Of a stretch of 44,719 bases of DNA, positions 7,934 through 14,954 are shown one piece after another. Source of the stretch: a virus; the IMG/VR virus record IMGVR_UViG_3300023223_000867, positions 1-44,719 of that record; one strand, given 5' to 3'. Made by a program: the position numbers and the translations under genes. The notes under the pieces are model-generated. The model was given only the letters and a program-made list of their open reading frames with translations, had not been told where the DNA came from and ran no database searches. How positions within the stretch are numbered: the stretch's first letter is position 1; the number at the start of each line of letters is the position of its first letter.

Positions 7934-7936
7934 TAT
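7907..7936 (+). promoter_or_regulatory. Operator-embedded promoter for the tRNA and TetR-like unit
   Basis: Operator ATTGACAAGATCGTCAAC at 7907-7924 with -35 TTGACA (7908-7913) and -10 TAATAT (7931-7936), 17 bp apart. It lies inside the end of the preceding gene and fires into the tRNA-like element, tRNA-Asp and the TetR-type gene. That would make the putative regulator self-controlled. Confidence 0.75.
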
Positions 7937-7944
7937 CTATCCAA

Positions 7945-8013
7945 GCGTGAGTGATGAATGTCGAGGAAATTGATTCTTCATCTATGTGGGTTCGAGTCCC
8001 ACCTCATGCGCCA
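7945..8013 (+). tRNA. tRNA-like element lacking a normal D-arm (possible pseudo-tRNA)
   Basis: The 7-bp acceptor GCGTGAG (7945-7951) pairs with CTCATGC (8003-8009), followed by G and an encoded CCA. The T-arm GTGGG-TTCGAGT-CCCAC (7986-8002) is perfect. Between them are only 34 bases instead of about 41. These can form one hairpin, GAGGA/TCTTC around AATTGAT (putative TTG anticodon but no U33), or alternatively GATGAA/TTCATC. No D-stem fits. It is either a decayed tRNA or a tRNA mimic; amino-acid identity is not assigned. Confidence 0.55.
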
Positions 8014-8020
8014 TTTTAAT

Positions 8021-8097
<77 letters not shown>

Positions 8098-8116
8098 AAT
8101 AACACCGAGGCAAATT

Positions 8117-8416
8117 ATGTCAACAAAAAGAATGAAACCCGATGATCGACGTGATGAGATCCTTGCTGCTGCTTTGCGTGTTGCGATGATACACGGATAC
8201 GCTGCCTTTACTCGCATCCAAGTTGCTAATGAAGCTAATTGCGCCGAATCCCTGGTGTCTAAGTATTTTGGCACAATGGCGAAGTTCAGACGTAACGTTA
8301 TGCGCGCTGCTATTAGAAATAATAATAAAGTCATCATCATGCAAGGTGTTTTAATTAAGGACAAACATGCCTTAAAAGCAGCAACACCATCAATGTTAAA
8401 ATTATTACCGATCTAA
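8117..8416 (+). CDS. Minimal TetR-type HTH DNA-binding protein
   Basis: A 99-aa protein with a GAGG ribosome site. Residues about 10-60 read as a TetR N-terminal domain: an RRDEILAAALRVAMIHGYAAF helix, then a helix-turn-helix with VANEANCAESLVSKYFG, the last matching the Y-x-x-F box of the recognition region. Normal TetR proteins have about 200 residues with a ligand-binding C-terminal domain; here only about 35 basic residues follow. TetR-type dimers bind palindromes, so this is the best candidate for the protein reading the repeated TTGAC-N6-GTCAA operator, one copy of which lies upstream. That link is inference. Confidence 0.75.
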   Translation: MSTKRMKPDDRRDEILAAALRVAMIHGYAAFTRIQVANEANCAESLVSKYFGTMAKFRRNVMRAAIRNNNKVIIMQGVLIKDKHALKAATPSMLKLLPI

Positions 8417-8418
8417 CA

Positions 8419-10839
8419 ATGCTTGAGTTACCCGCATGTTTTTATGCGCTCGCCCAGTACAACCAGTTTGTCATCTGGCAGGCGATCCCGAGCAAAACAA
8501 AACCTGGTAAATTTGAAAAAATAACCATTAACCCTGCCACGTTATTTCCTCACAACGCTCATGATCCCTCTATCTGGTATGACGCGGCTAGCGCTATCGC
8601 AATCGCTGCGAACCTTGGTGATACGTTCAGTATCGGGTTTGTGTTTACTGCTAATGATCCATTCTGGTTTTTTGATCTCGACAACTGCACGACACCAGAT
8701 AATCAATGGACGCCTGAAACCTTAGCTTTTATTGCCCATTTTACCGGGGCAGCTGTTGAGGTATCAATTAGTGGTAAAGGTCTGCACATCATCGGCTCAG
8801 GTGCAGCATCATTACCTGAGCATGGGACTAATAACAAACATATCGGCCATCAATTTTATAGTCATAAACGATTTGTAGCATTAACCGGCAATCAGACCAG
8901 CGGCGATGCAGCATTTGACGCCTCTCACTTATTGCCTGATTTTGCTGCTTATTATTTCCCACCGACAACCGCCACCATATCAGCAGAATGGACAACCGAA
9001 CCTGATCCCAAATCCAGGCCTCTAAAAACAGACAAAGCGCTCATTAGTAAAATGTTGTCATCAAACAGTGCTCATACTGTTTTTGGAAAAAAAATCAGCG
9101 TCGCTGATCTATGGAATGCCAACCCTGAAACACTTGCAAGTGTTTATCCGCCATTTAACGAAACTGACCCGTTTGATCGTTCATCAGCCGACCAAGCATT
9201 GTGCAATCATCTGGCGTTTTGGACGGGTAAAGATTGCGACAGAATTGAGCGATTAATGAGTCAATCAGGTTTAATGAGAGATAAATGGGATAAACGTCCG
9301 AAATATCGAACAGCTACGATCCTAAAAGCTATCAGCGGTTGTCAGGATGTTTACGGTTCACAAAAAGCGGAACAGGAAGAAGCTCAGACAGTCTGGCAAC
9401 CCGACCAACAGATCACTAATACCGCTATTACCGCCAACGGTGGATCGCAAATCGTCACTTATGAAGAACGCCCGCAATATTTCGCTGGTCATTTTTTCCT
9501 GACCCGGTCAAGCAAGGTGTTTTGTCCTGATGGTGTGATGCGCAATCAAACCGAATATAACGCGATGTACAGCATTGCTGAGTTTGCTGAGCCATTCGGA
9601 GGTAAGCCTGTCACCGAGGCATGGAAAGCTTATGTGACTGCCACAGACGTGACTCGCATGTCGGTTTATGACACTGCGTATCGGCCTGAGTATGGATTCG
9701 GTGTGACGTTTACTGATTGTGAGCGAGAATATGTCAACGAATATATTAACCGCGACGGCAAGCGTGTTGTAGGCGACGCATCACCGTTCCTCAACCATGT
9801 GAAAATCATGTTACCTAATGGTCGCGATGCTGAAATATTACTGTCATGGATGGCTGCGCTGGTTCAGTATCCTGGTGTTAAATTTAAATGGTCACCGTTT
9901 CTACAAGGCGCTGAAGGTAATGGTAAAAGTCTGATCACTCGATTATTAAGATACTGTATTGGAGTTGACCATTTTGAAGATGTTGACCCTGAAGAATTCT
10001 GTAGCAGTGGTGGAAAATTTAACGCTTATGTTAAAAATAAGCGATTAGCGGCATTAGAAGAAATAAAAACTGGCTCACGAAACCAAGCTGAAGCAGCGCT
10101 TAAACGATTTATCGGTAACGATTATCAATCGGTGCGAGCCATGCAGACTGATCAGATCACGCTACGTACTTGTATTAATTGGATCCTCAATAGCAACCAC
10201 AAAGACGCTATACACGTCGGTGATGTTACACGTCGATTTGCTATATTATTTTGTGCTCAACAGGAGCTTGACGATCTCATTCAATATGATATGCAGCGAG
10301 GCGGTAAATATTTTCGTGAATTGTTTAAATGGTTGGATGGTGGCGGTTGGGGGATCGCGGCTAACTGGCTTGATACTTATGCGATCCCTGTGGAATTTAA
10401 TCCAGCCGGTGATGCGGATAAAGCGCCTCAAACAACCAGTTTCTTAGAAGCAATTAGCGAATCAAAGAGCGCACCACACCAGGCGGTTGCTGAACTGCTG
10501 AGCAGTGGTAGGCCTGGCACGCTGAATAGTTGGGTCAGTATTCAAGCGATCAGAAGCATATTACAGTCTGATTATGGGATCAGGTCGCCGAGCGGCAAAA
10601 TGTTGGCAAAATATCTCAAAGCTGAAGGTTATATTAAACATCCTGCATTAATCAACCAAGGTAGACTCACAAGGACTGTCATGCAAGAAGGTGGGCAGCG
10701 TTCAGTGATTTATGTCAAGTCAGGTAGCGTGCAAGCAGGGCTCACTGACGCCGCTGATGTAACAGAAAAATATCTCAATGCCCAGGGTTATCTTGGATTG
10801 CCTGCTGCGCAACAATCAACAGGAGTACAACCATTATGA
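8419..10839 (+). CDS. Primase-helicase (AEP-type primase/polymerase domain plus DUF5906 ATPase)
   Basis: An 806-aa replication protein. The N-terminal domain has archaeo-eukaryotic primase signatures: acidic FFDLDNC (D86, D88) and S-x-SGKGLHIIG (116-125, His123). A segment at about 247-305 (SSADQALCNHLAFWTGKDCDRIERLM...) matches the NrS-1 polymerase-type helicase-binding domain. The C-terminal half is a helicase of the virulence-associated E/DUF5906 class with Walker A GAEGNGKS near residue 497 and a downstream EEIKTGSRN segment. It would prime and unwind at the origin. It overlaps the next gene by 4 bases. Domains are recognised by motif; the polymerising ability of the N-terminal domain is inferred. 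Confidence 0.88.
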   Translation: MLELPACFYALAQYNQFVIWQAIPSKTKPGKFEKITINPATLFPHNAHDPSIWYDAASAIAIAANLGDTFSIGFVFTANDPFWFFDLDNCTTPDNQWTPETLAFIAHFTGAAVEVSISGKGLHIIGSGAASLPEHGTNNKHIGHQFYSHKRFVALTGNQTSGDAAFDASHLLPDFAAYYFPPTTATISAEWTTEPDPKSRPLKTDKALISKMLSSNSAHTVFGKKISVADLWNANPETLASVYPPFNETDPFDRSSADQALCNHLAFWTGKDCDRIERLMSQSGLMRDKWDKRPKYRTATILKAISGCQDVYGSQKAEQEEAQTVWQPDQQITNTAITANGGSQIVTYEERPQYFAGHFFLTRSSKVFCPDGVMRNQTEYNAMYSIAEFAEPFGGKPVTEAWKAYVTATDVTRMSVYDTAYRPEYGFGVTFTDCEREYVNEYINRDGKRVVGDASPFLNHVKIMLPNGRDAEILLSWMAALVQYPGVKFKWSPFLQGAEGNGKSLITRLLRYCIGVDHFEDVDPEEFCSSGGKFNAYVKNKRLAALEEIKTGSRNQAEAALKRFIGNDYQSVRAMQTDQITLRTCINWILNSNHKDAIHVGDVTRRFAILFCAQQELDDLIQYDMQRGGKYFRELFKWLDGGGWGIAANWLDTYAIPVEFNPAGDADKAPQTTSFLEAISESKSAPHQAVAELLSSGRPGTLNSWVSIQAIRSILQSDYGIRSPSGKMLAKYLKAEGYIKHPALINQGRLTRTVMQEGGQRSVIYVKSGSVQAGLTDAADVTEKYLNAQGYLGLPAAQQSTGVQPL

Positions 10840-11024
10840 CCATTTTAATAATTATTTATATACTTAGCATCTTGATCTGTTTTTCGACTTGGTTTATTGA
10901 AATACGTGATCGATTAGATTTTTTTGATTTTATTATGATATTCGTTCCTGTTGTTAATACGGTTGTGGCTTATATGTTAATGCGATTCTTTATTTCAGAT
11001 TATATCGATAGGAGCGAACCATGA
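10836..11024 (+). CDS. Small two-pass membrane protein
   Basis: A 62-aa protein with AGGAG 10 bases before its ATG. Two hydrophobic segments (about residues 2-20 and 30-50) are separated by a charged EIRDRLD turn, giving a hairpin topology. It lies between the primase-helicase and the DUF4406 gene, overlapping both by 4 bases. It could be a membrane anchor or an antiholin-like protein, but an early-region position makes lysis unlikely. Confidence 0.55.
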   Translation: MTILIIIYILSILICFSTWFIEIRDRLDFFDFIMIFVPVVNTVVAYMLMRFFISDYIDRSEP

Positions 11025-11368
11025 ACAGTAAAATAAAAATGGTTTACGTGGCTTGTGCTCTGACGGCGGATACTGAATTTGAACGAAATCTTAATATACA
11101 GGCAGCAAGACACGTTGGGTATAAACTGTCTAAAGCAGGGTTTTATCCTGTTATGCCAACAGTTAACACTGAGGGATTTGAGAATGCTAATACTATTGAT
11201 TTTTGGTATGAAGCCACATTAGAGTTGTTGAGGCGGTGTGATATTGTTTATGTGGTTAACGGTTCACATGATTCAACAGGTGTTGAGGATGAACTTGCTG
11301 AAGCTAGAAAAATCAGAATACCTTTTTATGATGACATCAAACATCTGATTACGAGGGAAAGTTATTGA
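11021..11368 (+). CDS. DUF4406 / nucleoside 2-deoxyribosyltransferase-like protein
   Basis: A 115-aa Rossmann-like protein of the DUF4406 type. Signatures are an N-terminal VYVACALTAD strand and loop, a middle RCDIVYVVNGSHDSTGVEDELAEA segment near residues 68-90 with the S-x-GV-x-x-E nucleotide-binding loop, and a final short strand. Relatives cleave or transfer the glycosidic bond of deoxynucleosides, so a nucleotide-salvage role is plausible; the family is often catalytically uncharacterised. An operator and promoter overlap its stop codon. Confidence 0.75.
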   Translation: MNSKIKMVYVACALTADTEFERNLNIQAARHVGYKLSKAGFYPVMPTVNTEGFENANTIDFWYEATLELLRRCDIVYVVNGSHDSTGVEDELAEARKIRIPFYDDIKHLITRESY

Positions 11369-11393
11369 CGAAACTGTCAATAAAGAATATCAT
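11364..11393 (+). promoter_or_regulatory. Operator-embedded promoter for the small-gene cluster
   Basis: Operator ATTGACGAAACTGTCAAT at 11364-11381 overlaps the stop of the DUF4406 gene. -35 TTGACG (11365-11370) and -10 TATCAT (11388-11393) are 17 bp apart; a CATAAT follows 3 bases later. The leader TTAACAGG before the 11417 gene resembles that of the other operator promoters. Confidence 0.75.
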
Positions 11394-11416
11394 AATATTT
11401 TTAACAGGCGATTATT

Positions 11417-11683
11417 ATGATCAAAACCAAACGAGGTTATCACTCCATCACCAACGGTATAACAACTTGGTGTTTCTATGAACAGGCTGTTGCTAGTGTT
11501 TTAAGCGCTTATATTGATGGTGACGTTGACAAATTAACTGATCTTTGTATTCTTATAATTAATAATCTTACAGGCGTGTCAGACTATTCTAAGTGGCCTC
11601 ATACTGTTACTAATGAGTTTGAGTTAGGTAATCAAATAATACGAGATAAACATCGTGCTGAGAGGGGAAAAGATAAATTATGA
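11417..11683 (+). CDS. Hypothetical protein
   Basis: An 88-aa ORF with AACAGGCG upstream as ribosome site, the first gene of the cluster behind the 11.36-kb promoter. It begins with a Tyr/His/Trp-rich segment and is acidic in the middle; no known motif. Its stop overlaps the next ATG by 4 bases. Confidence 0.55.
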   Translation: MIKTKRGYHSITNGITTWCFYEQAVASVLSAYIDGDVDKLTDLCILIINNLTGVSDYSKWPHTVTNEFELGNQIIRDKHRAERGKDKL

Positions 11684-12015
11684 GTCACTACCAACATTTA
11701 AATGATGAAATTGTAAAGCTTCAAGTTCAGAAACAGGCGCTTGAAGTACTCATCAGAAACCTTGAATCACCTGAAGTTATCGAGGGTATGAAAGCTGAAT
11801 GTATCGGAGAAATTAGTTATCACATCGAAGAACAGTGTCCTAACTGTGTTCATTGTGACGATGATGAAGTTTGTGAAACGTGCGGCGATGGTCAGGTTTT
11901 AACTAGAAAGATAATCGTTTCATGGACGATTATGAAAGATGTTTATAGGTTAATGCACGGATCAAAAATCAAACTACTTAACCAGCAAGGAAAGGACATA
12001 ACAGGTGACATATGA
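11680..12015 (+). CDS. Coiled-coil plus zinc-knuckle protein
   Basis: A 111-aa protein. Residues about 5-30 are a helical, heptad-like stretch (DEIVKLQVQKQALEVLI). A four-cysteine cluster follows: CPNCVHC near residues 53-58 and CETCGDG near 67-73, a DnaJ-like zinc arrangement. It probably binds nucleic acid or protein through zinc; no family assigned. Four-base overlaps on both sides. Confidence 0.6.
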   Translation: MSHYQHLNDEIVKLQVQKQALEVLIRNLESPEVIEGMKAECIGEISYHIEEQCPNCVHCDDDEVCETCGDGQVLTRKIIVSWTIMKDVYRLMHGSKIKLLNQQGKDITGDI

Positions 12016-12212
12016 GTGATAAAAAACCAAATATAGTGATCGCTGGTGATGCGGTTTGGGCAGGCATTGATCTAGATGATTGTGCTGAAATAAAAAACGC
12101 TTTCGTTATTCAGTTTGAAAATATCGAACAAATGAAAGCTGCAATAAAAGCTGGATCATGCGAATTTGATTTCATGAGATCTGATGAACAAGGAATTGAC
12201 CAGTATGAGTAA
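12012..12212 (+). CDS. Hypothetical protein
   Basis: A 66-aa acidic ORF overlapping the preceding gene by 4 bases (ATGA) and the following one by 8. No motif or membrane segment recognised; the support is its place in a tightly packed gene series. Confidence 0.5.
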   Translation: MSDKKPNIVIAGDAVWAGIDLDDCAEIKNAFVIQFENIEQMKAAIKAGSCEFDFMRSDEQGIDQYE

Positions 12213-12447
12213 TTTTAAGCACGTTTGGAAATGTCCTTATTGTGATGCTGGAGATAATGAGAAGTGGAATAAGTCGTGTTATTACAAGCTGATAGATCAC
12301 ATAAAAGATAAGCACTTAGATAAAGCTTTCAGTGATATGGTTTGTCGTTTTAAGACTGAAAGCAAAAAGCAGCTGATAGATAGCCGGTGGAGATTTTTCA
12401 GAAAATGCATTAAAAGCACAAAGATTAAAGGAAAAGACCATGATTAA
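12205..12447 (+). CDS. C2H2-type zinc-finger-like small protein
   Basis: An 80-aa protein beginning MSNFKHVWKCPYCDAG; I choose ATG 12205, close to the previous stop, over 12184. CPYC and a downstream H-x4-H (residues about 27-32, DHIKDKHLD) form a CCHH finger. The rest is basic. A DNA- or RNA-binding early regulator is plausible but unproven. Confidence 0.6.
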   Translation: MSNFKHVWKCPYCDAGDNEKWNKSCYYKLIDHIKDKHLDKAFSDMVCRFKTESKKQLIDSRWRFFRKCIKSTKIKGKDHD

Positions 12448-12649
12448 CTTAAACCAGGCTTGTCCTCGTTGTGACGGCTTCACATTTGAACCTGATAACG
12501 ATGAGAAAGATTGCAAGCTTTGCTTTGGTAGCGGTGATTTAGGTGATGCTGTAATGCGACATATAGAGAACTCTCACAAGGCTGGTGGACGTCACGGCGA
12601 TCCAATCATGCAATTAGTAGCAAAGCATTTAATTGATAATGCTGATTAA
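12440..12649 (+). CDS. DnaJ-like zinc-knuckle small protein
   Basis: A 69-aa protein with CPRC and CKLCFGSG (residues 8-11 and 28-34), the CxxCxGxG layout of a DnaJ cysteine-rich zinc site. Overlaps the preceding gene by 8 bases. Function unknown. Confidence 0.6.
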   Translation: MINLNQACPRCDGFTFEPDNDEKDCKLCFGSGDLGDAVMRHIENSHKAGGRHGDPIMQLVAKHLIDNAD

Positions 12650-12723
12650 CGGCTTTGCGGGTAAGTACCAAGTTATAAGGGCTGTAGAGATTCACCACTA
12701 AATTTAAAAGGTATGTAGTAAAT

Positions 12724-12993
12724 ATGAGTAAGTTAAGCGAAATAAATAGGCTTCATAAGGACCTAGAAAGAAAAAATAAAAAGTTAGACGCATTGTTGTG
12801 GGTCTGGTGTGACGGTGGTTGTGATGGTGGAGTTAATAGATACACTCCAAAAGAACTTACATTAGAAATGGTCGAAACGGCAGAAAGAAATACCAAGAGA
12901 TTACGGTCATGGTATGAGAATCATAAATTCAAAAAGCAATGGAAGTTAATGTCCGATCAGGAAAGAAATGAGTGGTTTAAAACACACAAATAG
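12724..12993 (+). CDS. Hypothetical basic helical protein
   Basis: An 89-aa protein rich in Lys/Arg/Glu with a heptad-like N terminus (INRLHKDLERKNKKLDALL) and an Asp/Gly-Cys segment (CDGGCDGG). No family recognised. A 74-base gap precedes it, in which I see no promoter or gene. Confidence 0.5.
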   Translation: MSKLSEINRLHKDLERKNKKLDALLWVWCDGGCDGGVNRYTPKELTLEMVETAERNTKRLRSWYENHKFKKQWKLMSDQERNEWFKTHK

Positions 12994-13010
12994 TTACGGG
13001 GAAAGTTAAA

Positions 13011-13229
13011 ATGCAATTAGATGAGTATATAAAAGAAGCTTTTTTAGCTAGATGGCATGGTGAAGTTGTTACTTCAAGTTTAGATGAAATGAAAAAGCAG
13101 CTACATAAAAATTTAAAAGATCAAACTAATGGTTATTGGTCTGGTAGTTCCGCTTACGGAATTATGGTTGATTACGGATTTTTAATTGATGCGAAATTTG
13201 AAAACCACAAACCTAAAAAAACTAACTAA
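13011..13229 (+). CDS. Hypothetical protein with the repeated GGGGAAAGTT leader
   Basis: A 72-aa ORF. Its leader TTACGGGGAAAGTT (12994-13007) reappears almost unchanged before the 13669 gene, providing a strong ribosome site. The protein is helical with a Tyr/Gly/Ser patch (NGYWSGSSAYG). No known domain. Confidence 0.5.
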   Translation: MQLDEYIKEAFLARWHGEVVTSSLDEMKKQLHKNLKDQTNGYWSGSSAYGIMVDYGFLIDAKFENHKPKKTN

Positions 13230-13245
13230 GCTTGGTGAAGTATTT

Positions 13246-13326
13246 ATGAATGACTACGCTGAAGAATGCCAAGTGAGCCAACCACCAGCAACTCCTGGCT
13301 ACATTAAAAATCATCGTAGCGCGTAA
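13246..13326 (+). CDS. Very short ORF, possibly a gene
   Basis: A 26-aa ORF (MNDYAEECQVSQPPATPGY...) that fills most of the 113-base gap between two small genes, preceded by GGTGAAG 7 bases before the ATG. Support is only positional; it may not be translated. Confidence 0.2.
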   Translation: MNDYAEECQVSQPPATPGYIKNHRSA

Positions 13327-13342
13327 CCAAGGAAAGTTTCAC

Positions 13343-13651
13343 ATGCTAGAACCAATAGAAAAAGGTCAGCCAGGATGGAAGAAAAGAAGGCTTCAAATCA
13401 CGATATTGGAAATTGTTAGCAGGGCTACGACTCCTCAAACAGGCTGGGATATTTATCAAAAACTAATGAAGAAGAAAAACTATTCAGTCCAAGGTAATGA
13501 TCTTTGTATAAAAATGAATTCTCTTTGTGAGATGGGTTATTTAAAAAGAGTGGGTCATTATGATTGTGACTCACAGTATGTTCTTAACAAATATAAGACA
13601 TTAATTGTTTGTTTAGCCGATGATCAATGTCACACAGTAGAACTAAAATAA
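13343..13651 (+). CDS. Winged-helix-like small protein
   Basis: A 102-aa basic protein with AAGGAAAG upstream. The order of helices, the segment TGWDIYQKLMKK followed by LCIKMNSLCEMGYLKRV near residues 52-68, and a Tyr-containing strand after it resemble a winged helix-turn-helix, so it may be a DNA-binding regulator. This is a pattern-level call only; no family recognised. Confidence 0.45.
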   Translation: MLEPIEKGQPGWKKRRLQITILEIVSRATTPQTGWDIYQKLMKKKNYSVQGNDLCIKMNSLCEMGYLKRVGHYDCDSQYVLNKYKTLIVCLADDQCHTVELK

Positions 13652-13668
13652 TTACGGGGAAAGTTTAA

Positions 13669-13875
13669 ATGTTAATTACAGTACAAGAATTAGGGCAGAG
13701 CAATCAAGTAGATTTGTGTAAAAGCTGCTGTCATGAAATGCCAACATGTGAAGGTGCTGGCTCTGATAATTTAATACTCGGTGACGGTTTAGGTGGTGAT
13801 AATACATGCGCTTGTGCTTATTACGAACCAATAGAATTGCGCCACCCTAAACATGATGGATGCGGAAGCATTTAA
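13669..13875 (+). CDS. Cysteine-rich small protein
   Basis: A 68-aa protein with seven cysteines, including a CKSCCHEMPTC cluster near residues 18-28 and CACAYYE later, suggesting zinc or metal binding. It carries the TTACGGGGAAAGTT leader (13652-13665). Function unknown. Confidence 0.55.
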   Translation: MLITVQELGQSNQVDLCKSCCHEMPTCEGAGSDNLILGDGLGGDNTCACAYYEPIELRHPKHDGCGSI

Positions 13876-13894
13876 ACACCGGAAACTTTTTAAC

Positions 13895-14023
13895 ATGAGA
13901 AAAAGTAAAGTAAGTGATTGGTTCGATAAAGATGGCGCTTGTAAAATTTGCGAGGGCGAACTGCCTCACGGTCATCATGGAGATTGTTTTGTATACTCAA
14001 AAACACTTCAACTCTTGAACTAA
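13895..14023 (+). CDS. 42-aa zinc-knuckle protein, last gene of the early region
   Basis: A 42-aa ORF (MRKSKVSDWFDKDGACKICEG...) with C-x2-C followed by HGHHGDC, a compact CCHC/CCHH metal site. It ends 23 bases before a strong terminator, the place expected for the last gene of the unit. The leader ACCGGAAACTTT resembles those of neighbouring small genes. Confidence 0.55.
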   Translation: MRKSKVSDWFDKDGACKICEGELPHGHHGDCFVYSKTLQLLN

Positions 14024-14045
14024 CCTTGGAAAATTTATTCACCTA

Positions 14046-14066
14046 GCCGCCTCAGGGCGGTTTTTT
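14046..14066 (+). terminator. Strong rho-independent terminator closing the early region
   Basis: CCGCC (14047-14051), loop TCAG, GGCGG (14056-14060), then six T. Extra G and T bases at the ends can lengthen the stem. It separates the small-gene cluster from the late genes. Confidence 0.9.
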
Positions 14067-14379
14067 ATTACCTGTGGGATCTGTAGCCGCTACGATGTCT
14101 ATATGTCTATTTGCGTTTTAACACTTTAGCCATCGTGTAACCCTTGTGTGGTGTGGTCTGCGGCACCATTCGCCTACATGTCTATTAGATCAGGCTTTCT
14201 TAGATACATTAGACTAAGTTACTACTTTTTCTATTAACTTATTCATTCTACTACTAACTTGATAATTTTAACTATAACTAGTAATATAAAGAAAGAAGTA
14301 TATAAAATCAATCACTTAGATACGGCTAGATATCATATTTTTTAAGTGTCATAAACTGACCGATATAGGAGAAAACATT
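14067..14379. other. AT-rich intergenic region upstream of the terminase genes
   Basis: About 310 bases without a convincing gene. Seen: ATGTCTAT three times (14095-14102, 14103-14110, 14178-14185, the first two in tandem), several TTAGATAC/TAGATATC-like elements (near 14200, 14316, 14328) and very AT-rich DNA after 14200. The last bases hold the TAGGAGAA ribosome site of the 14380 gene. It could hold the packaging site, an origin or the late promoter; I see no operator copy and cannot choose. Confidence 0.5.
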
Positions 14380-14946
14380 ATGAAAACAACGAATTACAAC
14401 GCCTTGATAGAATATAATCCAGATACAGGAAGGCTAATTTACACAGATACAGGTTTAGATGCCACCACTGTGGTTAAATCAAATAATAGAGAGTATTTAA
14501 GAGTCACTGTACGCGGTATAACTTATGCTGGTCATAAATTAGCCTGGATGCTAGTCACAGGTGAAGAACCTGCATCTGATACTAGAATAAGATTCATCGA
14601 TGGTGATCCTCTGAATATTAAGGCTAACAATCTGACCTATGGGCACGGAAAATTATCTAATCGGTTATTGAAGCCGCGTTATTTGATCCGTAATACTCAA
14701 GAAATCGTCTATAAGTATGAAGTAGTGAGTATTAGAGGCGATCAAATAACATGGTTAAATAAATTTCTCTCTATAGCAGAAGCTCAAGCGTATATAGACG
14801 AGCTGAATAAACCACCGTTCAAAACTACACTGAGCATCACAGATAAGCTGGTCAAAGGCGTCATTGAAGGCGAGGCTGTGGAATATACCAGCAAGAACAA
14901 AGCCGAATCAATAGCTATTGCTCAAGCGCTACTATTAGGACTATAA
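14380..14946 (+). CDS. HNH-like protein with a degenerate active site
   Basis: A 188-aa protein resembling phage HNH_3/AP2-type proteins: an N-terminal YNPDTGRLIY strand segment, then HKLAWMLVTGEEP (about residues 51-63), then IRFIDGDPLNIKANNL (about 68-83). In active members the second block reads D-H-I-(N/D)-G; here the His-containing pair is replaced by Arg-Phe while the GD and N-N residues remain. It may therefore bind DNA without cutting, or cut poorly. HNH proteins next to terminase genes can assist packaging cleavage in HK97-like phages, which would fit the position. It is the first gene of the late region. Confidence 0.65.
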   Translation: MKTTNYNALIEYNPDTGRLIYTDTGLDATTVVKSNNREYLRVTVRGITYAGHKLAWMLVTGEEPASDTRIRFIDGDPLNIKANNLTYGHGKLSNRLLKPRYLIRNTQEIVYKYEVVSIRGDQITWLNKFLSIAEAQAYIDELNKPPFKTTLSITDKLVKGVIEGEAVEYTSKNKAESIAIAQALLLGL

Positions 14947-14954
14947 TTGACAAC

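Noticed and set aside
7945-8013. attP site made of a tRNA 3' end
   Set aside because: A matching 5' acceptor strand is present and there is no integrase or excisionase anywhere in the window.
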